Positions 27,804 to 37,473 of a stretch of 64,000 nt of DNA are shown here, in pieces (the first letter of the stretch is position 1; each line of letters opens with the position of its first letter). The DNA lies in contig QFXC01000007.1 of assembly GCA_003349885.1 (NCBI GenBank), forward strand, positions 519,125-583,124, written 5' to 3'. The DNA is from an endosymbiont of Galathealinum brachiosum. Its GTDB lineage: Bacteria; Pseudomonadota; Gammaproteobacteria; SZUA-229. A program made the translations under genes and the position numbers. The notes under the pieces are model-generated. The model saw nothing but the letters and a program-made list of their open reading frames with translations, searched no databases and was not told the DNA's origin.

Positions 27804-30800
27804 CTAACTAGCCTGTTGAAGCAACTCTTCAGCTTGCTGTTGCTGCTCATCATTACCTTCAGCTTTTACTTCTTCAAGTATACTGCGAGCTCCATCTTTA
27901 TCGCCCATATCAATATACGCTTTCGCTAAATCCAGTTTTGTACTGACTTCATCGACATCTTCAGATAATTCGGAAATATCAAACTCACCATCATCAGATA
28001 AGTCATCAACTGAATCATCAAGGGTTTCTACACCGATATCCATTTCATCGGTTTCGATATCTGATGATAAATTTTCTGATACCTCTGAATCTAACTCACC
28101 CAGATCTTCGGTCAGGTCATCACCCAGGTCCATATCACCCAGATCTAGCTCATCACCGTCGATTTCAATTTCACCCATATCCATTTCTAGCGAATCATCT
28201 GCAGAGCTATCCAGCTCTTCAGTCAGGTCTTCACCCAGATCAAGATCTGCATCAAGGTTAATTTCTTCAGTTTCAGCGGTTTCTTCTGGTTCGTCTTCTG
28301 CTTCTTCAAAACCTAAATCAGCCGCATCGAAATCAAGAGAAAAATCATCGTCAATATCCAGCTCAGCAGATTCTGTTGAGTCATCCTCAACATCTACTGT
28401 AGATTCCTCCATATCATCAATTTCACCCAGATCGAACTCAAGTTCAGAGCTGGTATCATCTGATGGAGATTCTTCCTCTAAATCACTATCTAATTCACTG
28501 GCAATATCATCCAGATCACCCGCCAGATCCAGACCATCATCCAGAGACTCTTCCTCAGGTGACATAGCATCAAGATCTAGAGGCTCTGAAAGTACCTGAG
28601 TCTTTTCAGAATCATCACCCAGACCTTCATCTGAATCCAGACCCAGATCAAAATCTGTCGCCTGATCATCAACCGCATCCAGTCCTAAATCGAAGTCTGT
28701 TGCGGAATCATCACCCGCATCCAGATCAAGATCAGTCGTCTGTGGTTTATCCGGTAATAACGCTTCTGCATCGAAGTCAGACATAATTGCATCTGAACCC
28801 GAGAATATCTGGCTCTGAGGGCAAAGCTCCATACCCATCGCAGTTACACGACTCCAGAATGCCTTATCATCACCCTTGCGCGCTTTCAGATCTTCTGCCA
28901 GCTGCTCAAAAGCGCTGCCATTTTTAGCTGCATAATGAGTCTCAAGTAATTTCATACGGTAATCATCACGCTGAGGATTCTGATCAATCGCACTATTTAA
29001 AAGTTCTTCTGCTTGTTGATAAATACCATAAGCCAGGTAAACATCAGCCTCGGCAATAACATCATCACGTTCATCTTCTTCAGGTTCCGCTTGATCAGCA
29101 CCCTCCAGATTGAAAACCGTATCTTCAAGATTATCACCTGCATCCGGTGCTTCAATTTGAGTATCTTCCATACCCAGATCATCATCCACAGGCTCAGCAA
29201 TCATTTCTGCCGTTGAGTCCATCTCAGCCGCTTCAGTCTTAACCGTCGCTTCGTCCAGACCTGCATTTAAATCGGCTTCAAGACTCGACATGTCAGATGA
29301 CGGATCATCCATAGACGCTGTCCATTGCTCTTCTTCATCAGCTTTGCCACCACGAATACGTTTTAGCAGTAATGTAATTAACAGCAGAACAAAAGCCAGA
29401 CCACCGCCGACCATACCTAATAATTTTGGATCTTCCATCAAACCTTCAAGGAAGCTTTTAGGTTTTTGCTGTGCAAAAGCAGGTGTTTCTATAACATCTA
29501 CCGGTTCAAGCATTTGTGCCTGTGTTTCAGTTTCAGATTCGACCATGTCATCTGAAACAGTTTCATCAACAAAGATAGCGTCTTCTGTCAGCTCTCCTGT
29601 AGTCTCTTCAGTAGTCTCTTCAGTAGTCTCATCACTTAGCGCTTCTTCGGGAATAACCTCTTCTGTTAAGCCTTCTTCTGGTAGCTCATCTGTGATTACT
29701 TCATCTAAAACAGGTTCTTCAACAATATCTTCTGCCGGTAAATCATCAACTGGCATGTCTTCAACAGGCGCATCTAAAGGCTCCGCCACCTGCTTTTCTG
29801 TTTGCAAATCCTGCTGTAATTGAGCTAACTCACCGTCATCCATTTCGATAACGCGTTGCACTCGATCTTCAAGCTCTGCCAGACGCGCACGTAAATCTTC
29901 TTTTTCCAGGCGCTCAGATTCAAGTTGTTCCTGAGCCATTGCCAGTTCCTGCTTAAGACTGCTCAGACTGGCATCCGGATCCTGGTTTGAGCCGGCAAAC
30001 TCACTACCACTTTCACTTGCACTGACTATTGATAAGTGCCCATCAGCATCGCGAGGTTGATCACCCGCTCCACCACCTGCAGGCTCTGCTTCCAGAGATG
30101 ATGCAGGAGATGCGCTTGCTGCACCCTGACTGTATTCACGCCATAGCGCTGAATGTTCTCGTGCCTGTGCAACTGCCTGTTGACGATCTATCTGAGTTGC
30201 TTCATCACGATTTGGAATACGTAAAATATAACCGCGTTTAACGCCATTTATATTTTCCTGAATAAATGCTTCTGGATTCTTGCGCACCAGTGCCAGCATC
30301 ATTTGCTCAACACTCACCGAACTATCCGGACGCATGCGATTCGCCATACTCCACAGCGTATCATTCTGCTGAACACGGTATTGATCAGAAGATGCATTGG
30401 CTACGGGTAAAGCCTGATAATTATAATTTACACTTCGACCAGAATCATCAGATGAGATAACCCCTGATCTGACACCCGGGGCCTGCGCGCTACTTTGAAC
30501 AGATTGTGCACTTTGTTGCTCAGAAAGCACCGGCTGAGTTTGCGCCTGAGCATCAGCCGGTTCATTAAAAGGGCTATTTACACCCGCTGATGCAGTTGTA
30601 GCACCAGGTGTTGCGGAATTATAAACAGGAGGATCCAGTAAAAGCGTGTACTCTCGCAGCAGATGACCCTGAGGCCAGTCAATTTCTACCAGAAAACTTA
30701 AAAATGGTTCACGAATCGGTGTTTTGGTATAAACCTTTACATAAGATTTACCATTTTTATCGATTATTTTAAATTTGAGTTGTTGCAATAGATGTGGGCG

Positions 30801-31010
30801 ATCAATGCCAGCTCGACTAAACGCATCTCGGCTAGCCAGCTTTATTATAATTTGCTCTGCATCTTCTGGTGCAGCTGAAAGCACCTCTATTTCTGCATTA
30901 AGCTCTTGATTCAAAGCTGAATTCAACTCTAAATCACCCAACCCTAACGGATATCCGCGTACTGGCAGCAGTGCAGCCATCACGGCAAGGCTCAGCGTTA
31001 ATTTGCGCAC
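27804..31010 (-). CDS. fimV: Type IV pilus assembly/polarity protein FimV
   Basis: About 1068 aa. Signal peptide, then the FimV N-terminal domain (LGLGDLELNSALNQELNAEIEVLSA), a LysM-type peptidoglycan-binding region at about 215-275 (YRVQQNDTLWSMANRM), a coiled coil at about 350-400, a membrane helix near 540 (LLGMVGGGLAFVLLLITLLL), a very long acidic Asp/Glu/Leu-rich cytoplasmic region, a TPR-like block near 650-720, and the conserved C-terminal TPR motif (STKLDLAKAYIDMGDKDGARSILEEV). The start is placed at a GTG (MRKLTLSL) because GAGGGG lies 7 nt upstream; an earlier in-frame GTG overlaps that site. FimV organises polar landmarks and type IV pili. Confidence 0.93.
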   Translation of the reverse strand: MRKLTLSLAVMAALLPVRGYPLGLGDLELNSALNQELNAEIEVLSAAPEDAEQIIIKLASRDAFSRAGIDRPHLLQQLKFKIIDKNGKSYVKVYTKTPIREPFLSFLVEIDWPQGHLLREYTLLLDPPVYNSATPGATTASAGVNSPFNEPADAQAQTQPVLSEQQSAQSVQSSAQAPGVRSGVISSDDSGRSVNYNYQALPVANASSDQYRVQQNDTLWSMANRMRPDSSVSVEQMMLALVRKNPEAFIQENINGVKRGYILRIPNRDEATQIDRQQAVAQAREHSALWREYSQGAASASPASSLEAEPAGGGAGDQPRDADGHLSIVSASESGSEFAGSNQDPDASLSSLKQELAMAQEQLESERLEKEDLRARLAELEDRVQRVIEMDDGELAQLQQDLQTEKQVAEPLDAPVEDMPVDDLPAEDIVEEPVLDEVITDELPEEGLTEEVIPEEALSDETTEETTEETTGELTEDAIFVDETVSDDMVESETETQAQMLEPVDVIETPAFAQQKPKSFLEGLMEDPKLLGMVGGGLAFVLLLITLLLKRIRGGKADEEEQWTASMDDPSSDMSSLEADLNAGLDEATVKTEAAEMDSTAEMIAEPVDDDLGMEDTQIEAPDAGDNLEDTVFNLEGADQAEPEEDERDDVIAEADVYLAYGIYQQAEELLNSAIDQNPQRDDYRMKLLETHYAAKNGSAFEQLAEDLKARKGDDKAFWSRVTAMGMELCPQSQIFSGSDAIMSDFDAEALLPDKPQTTDLDLDAGDDSATDFDLGLDAVDDQATDFDLGLDSDEGLGDDSEKTQVLSEPLDLDAMSPEEESLDDGLDLAGDLDDIASELDSDLEEESPSDDTSSELEFDLGEIDDMEESTVDVEDDSTESAELDIDDDFSLDFDAADLGFEEAEDEPEETAETEEINLDADLDLGEDLTEELDSSADDSLEMDMGEIEIDGDELDLGDMDLGDDLTEDLGELDSEVSENLSSDIETDEMDIGVETLDDSVDDLSDDGEFDISELSEDVDEVSTKLDLAKAYIDMGDKDGARSILEEVKAEGNDEQQQQAEELLQQAS

Positions 31011-31194
31011 AGGTAGTCCCCTCACTCGATCCTATGAATATTTAAGAGCCAGCCAGTTCTTCCCTGAATCAGAGACATCCTGACTAGCAACTATTATTTC
31101 TTTTTTACATCTTTATTCTGAATTTAGGCCAAAGATACACCCATTTCCAGTTAAAAGCTAAGAATAAACTTTAGCATGTAGACGTAACTATAGA

Positions 31195-32217
31195 TTATAA
31201 ATAGTCTTTTATCAAAATTTCTGCAATTTGTACGCTATTTAATGCTGCGCCTTTTCTTACATTATCCGACACAACCCACATATCCAGACCCATCTCATGA
31301 GAAATATCCTCACGAATTCGACCCACATATGTCGGATTATTGGTTGCACCTTCTGTAACCGCAGTTGGGTAACCACCATCAACCTGCTCATCCATCACTT
31401 CAACACCTGGTGCTTTCTCCAGTAATTTCCTACATGCTTGCGCACTTAGCTTTTTACGTGTTTCGATATGTAACGCTTCTGAATGGCCATAAAATACAGG
31501 TACACGAACCGCAGTAGGGTTCACCTTAATAGTGTCATCTTCCATAATCTTGTTAGTTTCCCACACCATTTTCATTTCTTCTTTGGTGTAACCATTTTCC
31601 TGAAACACATCAATTTGCGGTAAAACATTAAAAGCGATCTGTTTAGGGTAAACATTACATTCAACCGGTTTGCCATTTAACAAACGCGCCGTCTGACCCG
31701 CCAGCTCTTCAATTGCATTTTTACCTGTGCCGGAAACTGCCTGATAAGTGCAAACATTAATACGTGAAATACCCACAGCATCCTGAATTGGTTTTAAAGC
31801 GACCAGCATTTGAATAGTTGAACAATTAGGATTAGCGATAATGCCTTTGGTTTTATAATTTGCGATAGCATGAGGATTCACTTCTGGCACAACCAGTGGA
31901 ATATCATCTACATAGCGAAATTCAGATGTATTATCGATAACAACACAACCTGCCGCCGCTGCTTTAGGTGCGAACTCCGCAGAGATTGAACCACCAGCTG
32001 AAAACAAACCAATCTGTACTTTTGAAAAATCAAAATCTGCCAGATTCTCTACCGTTAACATGGTATCACCAAACTCAACTTTTTTACCCGCTGAACGCTC
32101 AGAAGCCAGGGCATAAACCTTACCTACAGGAAAGTTTCTTTCCGCCAGAATTGACAGCATTGTTTCACCCACTGCACCGGTGGCACCTACTACTGCTACA
32201 TCGTATGTTTTGCTCAT
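31195..32217 (-). CDS. asd: Aspartate-semialdehyde dehydrogenase
   Basis: About 340 aa. Reduces aspartyl phosphate to the semialdehyde for lysine, threonine, methionine and diaminopimelate synthesis. Visible: NADP-binding VVGATGAVGETML, catalytic Cys in IANPNCSTIQM, and the later catalytic His in GHSEALHIET. ATG of MSKTYD chosen, with TAGGAAAAA upstream; an upstream GTG extension lies at a repeat. Gene order fimV-asd-leuB is as in Pseudomonas. Confidence 0.97.
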   Translation of the reverse strand: MSKTYDVAVVGATGAVGETMLSILAERNFPVGKVYALASERSAGKKVEFGDTMLTVENLADFDFSKVQIGLFSAGGSISAEFAPKAAAAGCVVIDNTSEFRYVDDIPLVVPEVNPHAIANYKTKGIIANPNCSTIQMLVALKPIQDAVGISRINVCTYQAVSGTGKNAIEELAGQTARLLNGKPVECNVYPKQIAFNVLPQIDVFQENGYTKEEMKMVWETNKIMEDDTIKVNPTAVRVPVFYGHSEALHIETRKKLSAQACRKLLEKAPGVEVMDEQVDGGYPTAVTEGATNNPTYVGRIREDISHEMGLDMWVVSDNVRKGAALNSVQIAEILIKDYL

Positions 32218-32242
32218 AATTTTTCCTAAATATTTATTTTTT

Positions 32243-32346
32243 GCCACGGAAACACAGAGATTTTTTATTTTAATTATTTAGTTATTCCTGTTTTCGAAGG
32301 AACGATTGAATAAAGTTTATCTTTGTATTCTCAATGCCTCTGTGGC
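32243..32346. repeat. GCCACAGAG-type inverted repeat, copy 3 (asd-leuB gap)
   Basis: GCCACGGAAACACAGAG at the left end faces GCCTCTGTGGC at the right end, about 104 bp apart across AT-rich filler. It occupies nearly all of the asd-leuB gap. The arms belong to the same family as copies 1, 2 and 4. Confidence 0.6.
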
Positions 32347-32357
32347 TAATTTTTTAA

Positions 32358-33434
32358 TTAAGCTTTAAGCGCTTCAACCACAGCATCACCCATAGCTGCA
32401 GTTCCAACTTCAGTACAACCTTCAGACATAATATCCGGTGTACGCAACCCCTGATCCAGCACCTTACCCACAGCATCATCAATACGCTGCGCCACTGCTT
32501 CATTATTTAAGCTATAACGTAACATCATAGAAATTGATAAAATAGTCGCTAACGGGTTTGCAATACCTTTGCCGGCAATATCCGGTGCTGAACCATGAAT
32601 AGGTTCATACATACCACGCCCATTTGAATCTAAAGAAGCAGAAGGCAGCATACCAATTGAACCGGTTAACATAGCCGCACAATCAGATAACACATCACCA
32701 AATAAATTACTGGTTACCATTACATCAAACTGTTTAGGCCATTTAACTAACTGCATAGCTGCGTTATCAACATACATATGTGATAACTCAACTTCCGGAT
32801 AATCTTTGGCAACATTTTCCATTACTTCGCGCCATAATTCGGATACTTCTAAAACATTTGCTTTATCAACCGAGCACACTCGTTTGTCACGTTTCATTGC
32901 AATTTCAAAAGCGCTGCGACCAATGCGCTCTATTTCACTTTCTTTATAACCTGCCGTGTTGTAGGCATAACGCTCACCGTCTTTTTCGGTAATTTCACGA
33001 GGCTGTCCAAAATAAATACCGCCCGTTAACTCACGCACAATCATAATATCCAGACCCGAAACAATCTCCGGTTTAAGTGACGATGCATCCGCCAGTTGTG
33101 GATATAATATTGCCGGGCGTAAGTTAGAAAATAATTCCAGCTCAGAACGCAAACCTAAAAGACCTTTTTCCGGACGTTTTTCACGTGGCAGAGATTCATA
33201 CTGAGGACCGCCCACTGCGCCTAAAAGAATCGCATCAGACTCTTTACATAAAGCCAGAGTTGCAGCGGGTAAAGGTTCACCATCCGCATCGTATCCAGCG
33301 CCACCGACTGGCGCTTCGTTAAGCTCTACATCGAGCACACCATCCGCTTTTAAAAATTCGATTACCTTAACCGCTTCGGCGACTATTTCTTTACCGATAC
33401 CATCACCGGGTAAAATTGCAATTTTCTGTGTCAT
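32358..33434 (-). CDS. leuB: 3-isopropylmalate dehydrogenase
   Basis: 358 aa. NAD-dependent oxidative decarboxylation of 3-isopropylmalate. Visible: [48 protein letters not shown], and the NAD-site [27 protein letters not shown]. Between two repeat copies, downstream of leuD. Confidence 0.98.
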   Translation of the reverse strand: MTQKIAILPGDGIGKEIVAEAVKVIEFLKADGVLDVELNEAPVGGAGYDADGEPLPAATLALCKESDAILLGAVGGPQYESLPREKRPEKGLLGLRSELELFSNLRPAILYPQLADASSLKPEIVSGLDIMIVRELTGGIYFGQPREITEKDGERYAYNTAGYKESEIERIGRSAFEIAMKRDKRVCSVDKANVLEVSELWREVMENVAKDYPEVELSHMYVDNAAMQLVKWPKQFDVMVTSNLFGDVLSDCAAMLTGSIGMLPSASLDSNGRGMYEPIHGSAPDIAGKGIANPLATILSISMMLRYSLNNEAVAQRIDDAVGKVLDQGLRTPDIMSEGCTEVGTAAMGDAVVEALKA

Positions 33435-33449
33435 TATCTTTCCTCTTAC

Positions 33450-33496
33450 GCCACAGAGAACAAAAAAACGACTCTATGTACTCGTGTCTCTGTGGC
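33450..33496. repeat. GCCACAGAG-type inverted repeat, copy 4 (leuB-leuD gap)
   Basis: GCCACAGAG at 33450 faces GTGTCTCTGTGGC ending at 33496: a perfect 9-bp terminal inverted repeat on a 47-bp element, the cleanest copy in the window. It fills the gap between the leuD stop and the leuB ribosome site. Confidence 0.7.
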
Positions 33497-33502
33497 AAAT
33501 AA

Positions 33503-34138
33503 TTAAAACAACCAGGGAGCTGACTGTTTTGTTTTTTCTTCGTACGCTTTTATTTCACTTTCGTGCTGCAGCGTTAAACTAATATCATCCAGACCATTCA
33601 GTAAGCAATGTTTTCTAAAAGCATCCACTTCAAATGGGTACTCTTCACCTTCTTCTGTAATCACTTTTTGTTTCTGTAAATCAACAGTTAACTCATAACC
33701 TGATTTAGAAGCTACTTTATTAAATAAGTCTTCAACAATTTCAGCATCCAGCACAATGGGTAACATGCCATTTTTAAAACTGTTATTAAAAAAGATATCA
33801 GCAAAACTGGGCGCTATTACCGCACGAAAACCATAATCATCCAGAGCCCATACCGCATGTTCACGAGACGAGCCACAGCCAAAATTTTCTCTGGCAATTA
33901 ATATAGTGGCTTTATCGTATGGCGACTGATTAAGAACAAACTCAGGATTTATACGACGCGTAGAATTATCAATATCCGGTGCCCCCGGATCAAGATAACG
34001 CCAGTCATCAAATGCATTCGGACCAAAACCTGAACGTTTGATTGATTTTAAAAATTGTTTTGGAATAATTGCATCTGTATCGACATTAGGTCGATCCATC
34101 GGTGCAACGATACCTGTAACTTTAATAAATTTTTCCAT
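33503..34138 (-). CDS. leuD: 3-isopropylmalate dehydratase small subunit
   Basis: 211 aa. Swivel domain that completes the isopropylmalate isomerase active site with LeuC. Visible: [32 protein letters not shown], and [17 protein letters not shown]. Length is normal. In the leuC-(lipoprotein)-leuD-leuB operon. Confidence 0.98.
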   Translation of the reverse strand: MEKFIKVTGIVAPMDRPNVDTDAIIPKQFLKSIKRSGFGPNAFDDWRYLDPGAPDIDNSTRRINPEFVLNQSPYDKATILIARENFGCGSSREHAVWALDDYGFRAVIAPSFADIFFNNSFKNGMLPIVLDAEIVEDLFNKVASKSGYELTVDLQKQKVITEEGEEYPFEVDAFRKHCLLNGLDDISLTLQHESEIKAYEEKTKQSAPWLF

Positions 34139-34151
34139 TATTAACTCGTAA

Positions 34152-34304
34152 TTATTTTTTTGCCTTGTCTCTACTAATAGTGTCTTCTACTGCTCCACCG
34201 ACACTATTACCCGCATCACCAACACTCTTCGCTGCATCTTTAACATTACATGCATTAAGAAAAGAAAGAGAAACCAGAACCATTAACCCAAAAAATATTT
34301 TCAT
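34152..34304 (-). CDS. Entericidin-like small lipoprotein between leuC and leuD
   Basis: A 50-aa protein beginning [13 protein letters not shown] with lipobox LNAC (Cys19), so a mature lipoprotein of about 32 residues: [18 protein letters not shown] and a charged end. The AAKSVGDAG pattern is like entericidin A/B. ATG has AAAGGTGAAG as ribosome site, and the stop lies 13 bp before leuD, so it must be co-transcribed with leuCDB. In E. coli entericidins modulate stationary-phase lysis; whether this protein does is unknown. Confidence 0.8.
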   Translation of the reverse strand: MKIFFGLMVLVSLSFLNACNVKDAAKSVGDAGNSVGGAVEDTISRDKAKK

Positions 34305-34314
34305 AACTTCACCT

Positions 34315-35724
34315 TTAAAAGTTTCTTACATCTACAAAATGCCCTGCAATTGCAGCAGCAGCGGCCATCGCCGGACCAACCAGATGAGTACGCCCACCGG
34401 AACCCTGACGGCCTTCAAAATTTCTATTAGAAGTGGATGCACAACGTTCACCCGCTTCAAGTTTATCCGCATTCATTGCCAGGCACATTGAACAACCCGG
34501 TTCACGCCATTCAAAACCCGCATCAAGAAAAATTTTATCCAGTCCGGCTTTCTCTGCCTGCTGTTTTATTAATCCCGAACCAGGAACAATCATTGCCAGT
34601 TTTACATTATCTGCGACCTTACGACCCTTGATAATATCCGCTGCTTCCTGCAAGTCTTGCAGACGCGAATTCGTGCAGGATCCGATAAACACCTTATCGA
34701 TATTTATTTTATCCATCGGTGTACCCGCATCCAGCCCCATATATTCCAGTGCTTTCTGCATACCGTCAGACTTAACTGTATCCGATTCATTCGCAGGATC
34801 TGGCACATCCATATCTACAGATACCACCATTTCCGGAGAGGTTCCCCAGGTAACCTGAGGTTTTATAGATGCAGCGTCCAGTGTGATTTCTTCATCAAAA
34901 ACAGCATCTTCATCACTGTGTAAATCAAACCAGGCAGCAACGGCCAGATCCCAGTTATCACCTTCAGGCGAATAAGGGCGTCCTTCAACATAATCAATCG
35001 TTGTCTGATCAACCGCCACAAGGCCAACTCGAGCACCGGCTTCAATCGCCATATTACAGATGGTCATTCGCCCATCCATTGAAAGGTCACGAATAGCAGA
35101 ACCGGCAAATTCCATGGCATAACCTGTACCACCTGCAGTGCCAATTTCACCAATGACTGCCAGCACAATATCTTTAGCCGTTACGCCTGCGCCTAACTTA
35201 CCTTCAACATTGATACGCATATTTTGCATTTTTTTCTGCAACAAACACTGGGTAGCCAATACATGCTCAACTTCTGAAGTACCGATTCCAAAAGCCATAG
35301 ATCCAAAAGCACCATGGGTAGCGGTATGCGAATCACCACAAACAAGCGTCATACCCGGCAAGGTTGCACCCTGCTCCGGGCCAATGACATGCACAATACC
35401 CTGACGTATATCATTCATTGCAAACTGGGTAATACCAAATTCAGTGGTGTTTTTTTCCAGTGTATCAACCTGAATACGAGCAACCGCATCCGTGATACCT
35501 TTCGCTCGCTCAGCCGCGACGGTTGGTACATTATGATCAGGTACCGCCAATGCAGCGTCTGCACGCCATGGCTTACGATTAGCTAATCTTAAACCTTCAA
35601 AAGCCTGAGGTGATGTCACTTCATGCACTAAATGACGGTCTATATAAAGTAATGCAGTACCGTCTTCTTCAGACCGTACCACATGAGAATTAAATAATTT
35701 TTCGTATAATGTCTTACCGGGCAT
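34315..35724 (-). CDS. leuC: 3-isopropylmalate dehydratase large subunit
   Basis: About 469 aa from [16 protein letters not shown]. Aconitase-family isomerase. 4Fe-4S ligands are in FIGSCTNSR and [34 protein letters not shown] is present. The ATG at 35724 aligns with other LeuC proteins and has AGGAG about 12 nt upstream; the longer frame upstream is probably untranslated leader. First gene of the leu operon, divergent from a LysR regulator. Confidence 0.97.
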   Translation of the reverse strand: MPGKTLYEKLFNSHVVRSEEDGTALLYIDRHLVHEVTSPQAFEGLRLANRKPWRADAALAVPDHNVPTVAAERAKGITDAVARIQVDTLEKNTTEFGITQFAMNDIRQGIVHVIGPEQGATLPGMTLVCGDSHTATHGAFGSMAFGIGTSEVEHVLATQCLLQKKMQNMRINVEGKLGAGVTAKDIVLAVIGEIGTAGGTGYAMEFAGSAIRDLSMDGRMTICNMAIEAGARVGLVAVDQTTIDYVEGRPYSPEGDNWDLAVAAWFDLHSDEDAVFDEEITLDAASIKPQVTWGTSPEMVVSVDMDVPDPANESDTVKSDGMQKALEYMGLDAGTPMDKINIDKVFIGSCTNSRLQDLQEAADIIKGRKVADNVKLAMIVPGSGLIKQQAEKAGLDKIFLDAGFEWREPGCSMCLAMNADKLEAGERCASTSNRNFEGRQGSGGRTHLVGPAMAAAAAIAGHFVDVRNF

Positions 35725-35766
35725 TTCTCTTAATCTCCTGCTACAGCGCCTTATAGTCATAAATCG

Positions 35767-35803
35767 GGCTGAGTCTTTCAGTTGTTAGATTCTAACTTCA
35801 GCC
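35767..35803 (-). promoter_or_regulatory. Stem-loop in the leuC leader
   Basis: An outer stem GGCTGA/TCAGCC encloses an inner 13-bp palindrome GTTAGATTCTAAC, 43-79 nt upstream of the leuC ATG. It could be an operator or a leader-RNA structure. A 15-codon frame upstream is not leucine-rich, so classical leucine attenuation is not supported. Confidence 0.4.
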
Positions 35804-35839
35804 GAAACATAAAACAAATTCATCTTTTTCATATAAACT

Positions 35840-35854
35840 ATTCCTAATAGGAAT
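35840..35854. promoter_or_regulatory. LysR-type operator (T-N11-A palindrome)
   Basis: ATTCCTAATAGGAAT: 7-bp perfect arms around one central base, containing the LysR-type T-N11-A core. It lies between the divergent leuC and lysR starts, 75 bp from the latter. This is where an LTTR would control both its own gene and leuCDB. Confidence 0.7.
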
Positions 35855-35928
35855 AACTAACAAATTAACCACAATAAATACAAACCCCTGATACAACCTG
35901 GTTAAACAGAATCAAATACAGATAAATT

Positions 35929-36810
35929 ATGGATATTCAAAATCTTTCAGCCTTTATAACCGTCAGCGAAAAACAGTCGTTTTCAAAAGCGGCCGAACTA
36001 CTCTTTATTACACAACCAGCTGTTAGTAAACGGATTGCCGCTCTGGAAACAGAACTCAATACACGTCTGTTCGATCGCATCGGCAGACAGGTACAACTCA
36101 CCGAAGCAGGGCGGGCATTGCTACCAAGTGCATTGCGTATTTTAGCTGAATTGGAAGAAAGTAAACGCGCCATTGGTAATTTAAATGAAAAAGTGAGCGG
36201 CAAACTCAGCATCGCGACAAGTCACCATATTGGCTTGCACCGACTTCCTCCGGTGTTGCGAGCATATACCAGAAAATATCCTGATGTTGATCTGGATCTT
36301 CAGTTTATGGACTCGGAAGAAGCCTGCAACTGTGTTCTGAAAGGCGAGGTAGATCTTGCCATTGCCACTTTGCCAGAGCAGGACTGGCCCAAACTGCAAA
36401 GCCAGATTATCTGGCGCGACCCTCTGGATGTCGTGATTAGCACGCAACATCCGCAAGCCAGTTCACCACGGATCGATGTTTCCAGCTTAAGTAAAATCCC
36501 TGCTATTCTGCCTTCTCAAAACACCTTCACACGTGAATTGCTTGAAAATGCTCTGGGACTGAATCATCAAAATTTAAATATTGCCATGGAAACGAATTAT
36601 CTGGAAACCATAAAGATGATGGTATCAATCGGCCTTGGATGGAGCGTATTGCCGGTATCGATGGTTACCAGCGACATAGCTATTATGCATATAAAAGGGA
36701 TTGAGTTTGAAAGGTTACTGGGGGTTGTCAGTCATCAGCATCGAACCTTATCTAATGCCGCTAAAATGCTAATGTTAGAACTTCATAGCGCCTCAAAAAA
36801 CCAGTCATGA
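35929..36810 (+). CDS. LysR-family transcriptional regulator, probably of the leu operon
   Basis: 293 aa. N-terminal winged helix-turn-helix (FITVSEKQSFSKAAELLFITQPAVSKRIAALE, then RLFDRIGRQVQLTEAG) and a C-terminal effector domain (GKLSIATSHHIGLHRLPPVL, VDLAIATLPE, IGLGWSVLPVSM). Divergent from leuC with a palindromic operator between; a LysR gene holds this place in Pseudomonas too. The effector is likely a leucine-pathway intermediate by analogy, which is inference. Confidence 0.9.
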   Translation: MDIQNLSAFITVSEKQSFSKAAELLFITQPAVSKRIAALETELNTRLFDRIGRQVQLTEAGRALLPSALRILAELEESKRAIGNLNEKVSGKLSIATSHHIGLHRLPPVLRAYTRKYPDVDLDLQFMDSEEACNCVLKGEVDLAIATLPEQDWPKLQSQIIWRDPLDVVISTQHPQASSPRIDVSSLSKIPAILPSQNTFTRELLENALGLNHQNLNIAMETNYLETIKMMVSIGLGWSVLPVSMVTSDIAIMHIKGIEFERLLGVVSHQHRTLSNAAKMLMLELHSASKNQS

Positions 36811-36852
36811 CACAAACCTGAACTCAGGAAGACATCATTGACTGGTAACTTT
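36800..36852. terminator. Branched stem-loop between convergent lysR and DUF2846 genes
   Basis: Outer arms ACCAGTCA and TGACTGGT enclose a second hairpin CCTGA-AC-TCAGG. On the plus strand the stem is followed by AACTTTT; on the minus strand by a run of T (the A-tract at 36795-36800). It overlaps the 3' end of lysR. Confidence 0.5.
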
Positions 36853-36855
36853 TGC

Positions 36856-37329
36856 CTAACGCATAGACAATGCTGGCGAAAAAGCGACAGATGATATCAT
36901 TACACTATTTATTACACCCTGCTTACCTACGTTTTCACGCACATGACTCAGTTTTGTACGTGTAGTCACTTTCCCAACCTTCACATCCTGATAAATAAAA
37001 TAATTTTTATTCTTCAACGTTGCGAGCACTAATCTGTAGTTATTATCTGCATGAGAGACGATGACATGTTTACCTGGATCAACAACTAATTTTATATATG
37101 TCTGCCCGATATTAGTTGCCACATACTTCCCATCAACATCTAACTTCATTTTTATTGATGAACCTTCTTTATCACTTCTAAAAATATATAAGTTAGATTT
37201 TTCAGGATGCGTATGGAACAGTTTTGCCTGATTATCCTGTGTAGAACTTGCCATAGGTACTGAAGAACAGCCAGATATGGCTAAAAACACCAGGCACAAT
37301 ACGCTAATAAAACCCTTTTTATACTGCAT
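36856..37329 (-). CDS. DUF2846-type lipoprotein
   Basis: 157 aa. Signal peptide with lipobox ISGC (Cys21). The mature part matches the DUF2846 pattern: LYIFRSDKEGSSIKMKLDVDGKYVATNIGQTYIKLVVDPGKHVIVSH, a small beta-sandwich. Function unknown. ATG has AAGGAGAT upstream. It stands alone, convergent with lysR. Confidence 0.8.
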   Translation of the reverse strand: MQYKKGFISVLCLVFLAISGCSSVPMASSTQDNQAKLFHTHPEKSNLYIFRSDKEGSSIKMKLDVDGKYVATNIGQTYIKLVVDPGKHVIVSHADNNYRLVLATLKNKNYFIYQDVKVGKVTTRTKLSHVRENVGKQGVINSVMISSVAFSPALSMR

Positions 37330-37473
37330 TTAAATCTCCTTGTTATTAATCATTTAAGAGCACCATTAATAAGCTGGCACCCATTTTTCTCTTCCGCATG
37401 CTATCTAGAGCATGTCTTTATATTATGGTGAAGAACTTTACCATTAAATCATGTGGTAGCGAAAGACATACAC

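Noticed and set aside
27861..28760. Tandem repeat or CRISPR-like periodicity in the Asp/Glu-rich part of fimV
   Set aside because: The repetition is codon-level (DLGLD, ELDSD types), in frame and typical of FimV; no constant repeats with unique spacers.
29290..29823. 177-codon Ser-rich open frame on the plus strand
   Set aside because: Antisense shadow of the acidic region of fimV; low-complexity Ser/Thr composition mirrors Glu/Asp/Thr codons, and there is no ribosome site.
34433..34858. 141-codon plus-strand frame inside leuC
   Set aside because: Antisense to a highly conserved enzyme gene; no recognisable motif.
35817..35860. Leucine attenuator leader peptide upstream of leuC
   Set aside because: The only short frame (15 codons, MKKMNLFYV) has one Leu and no terminator/antiterminator pair.
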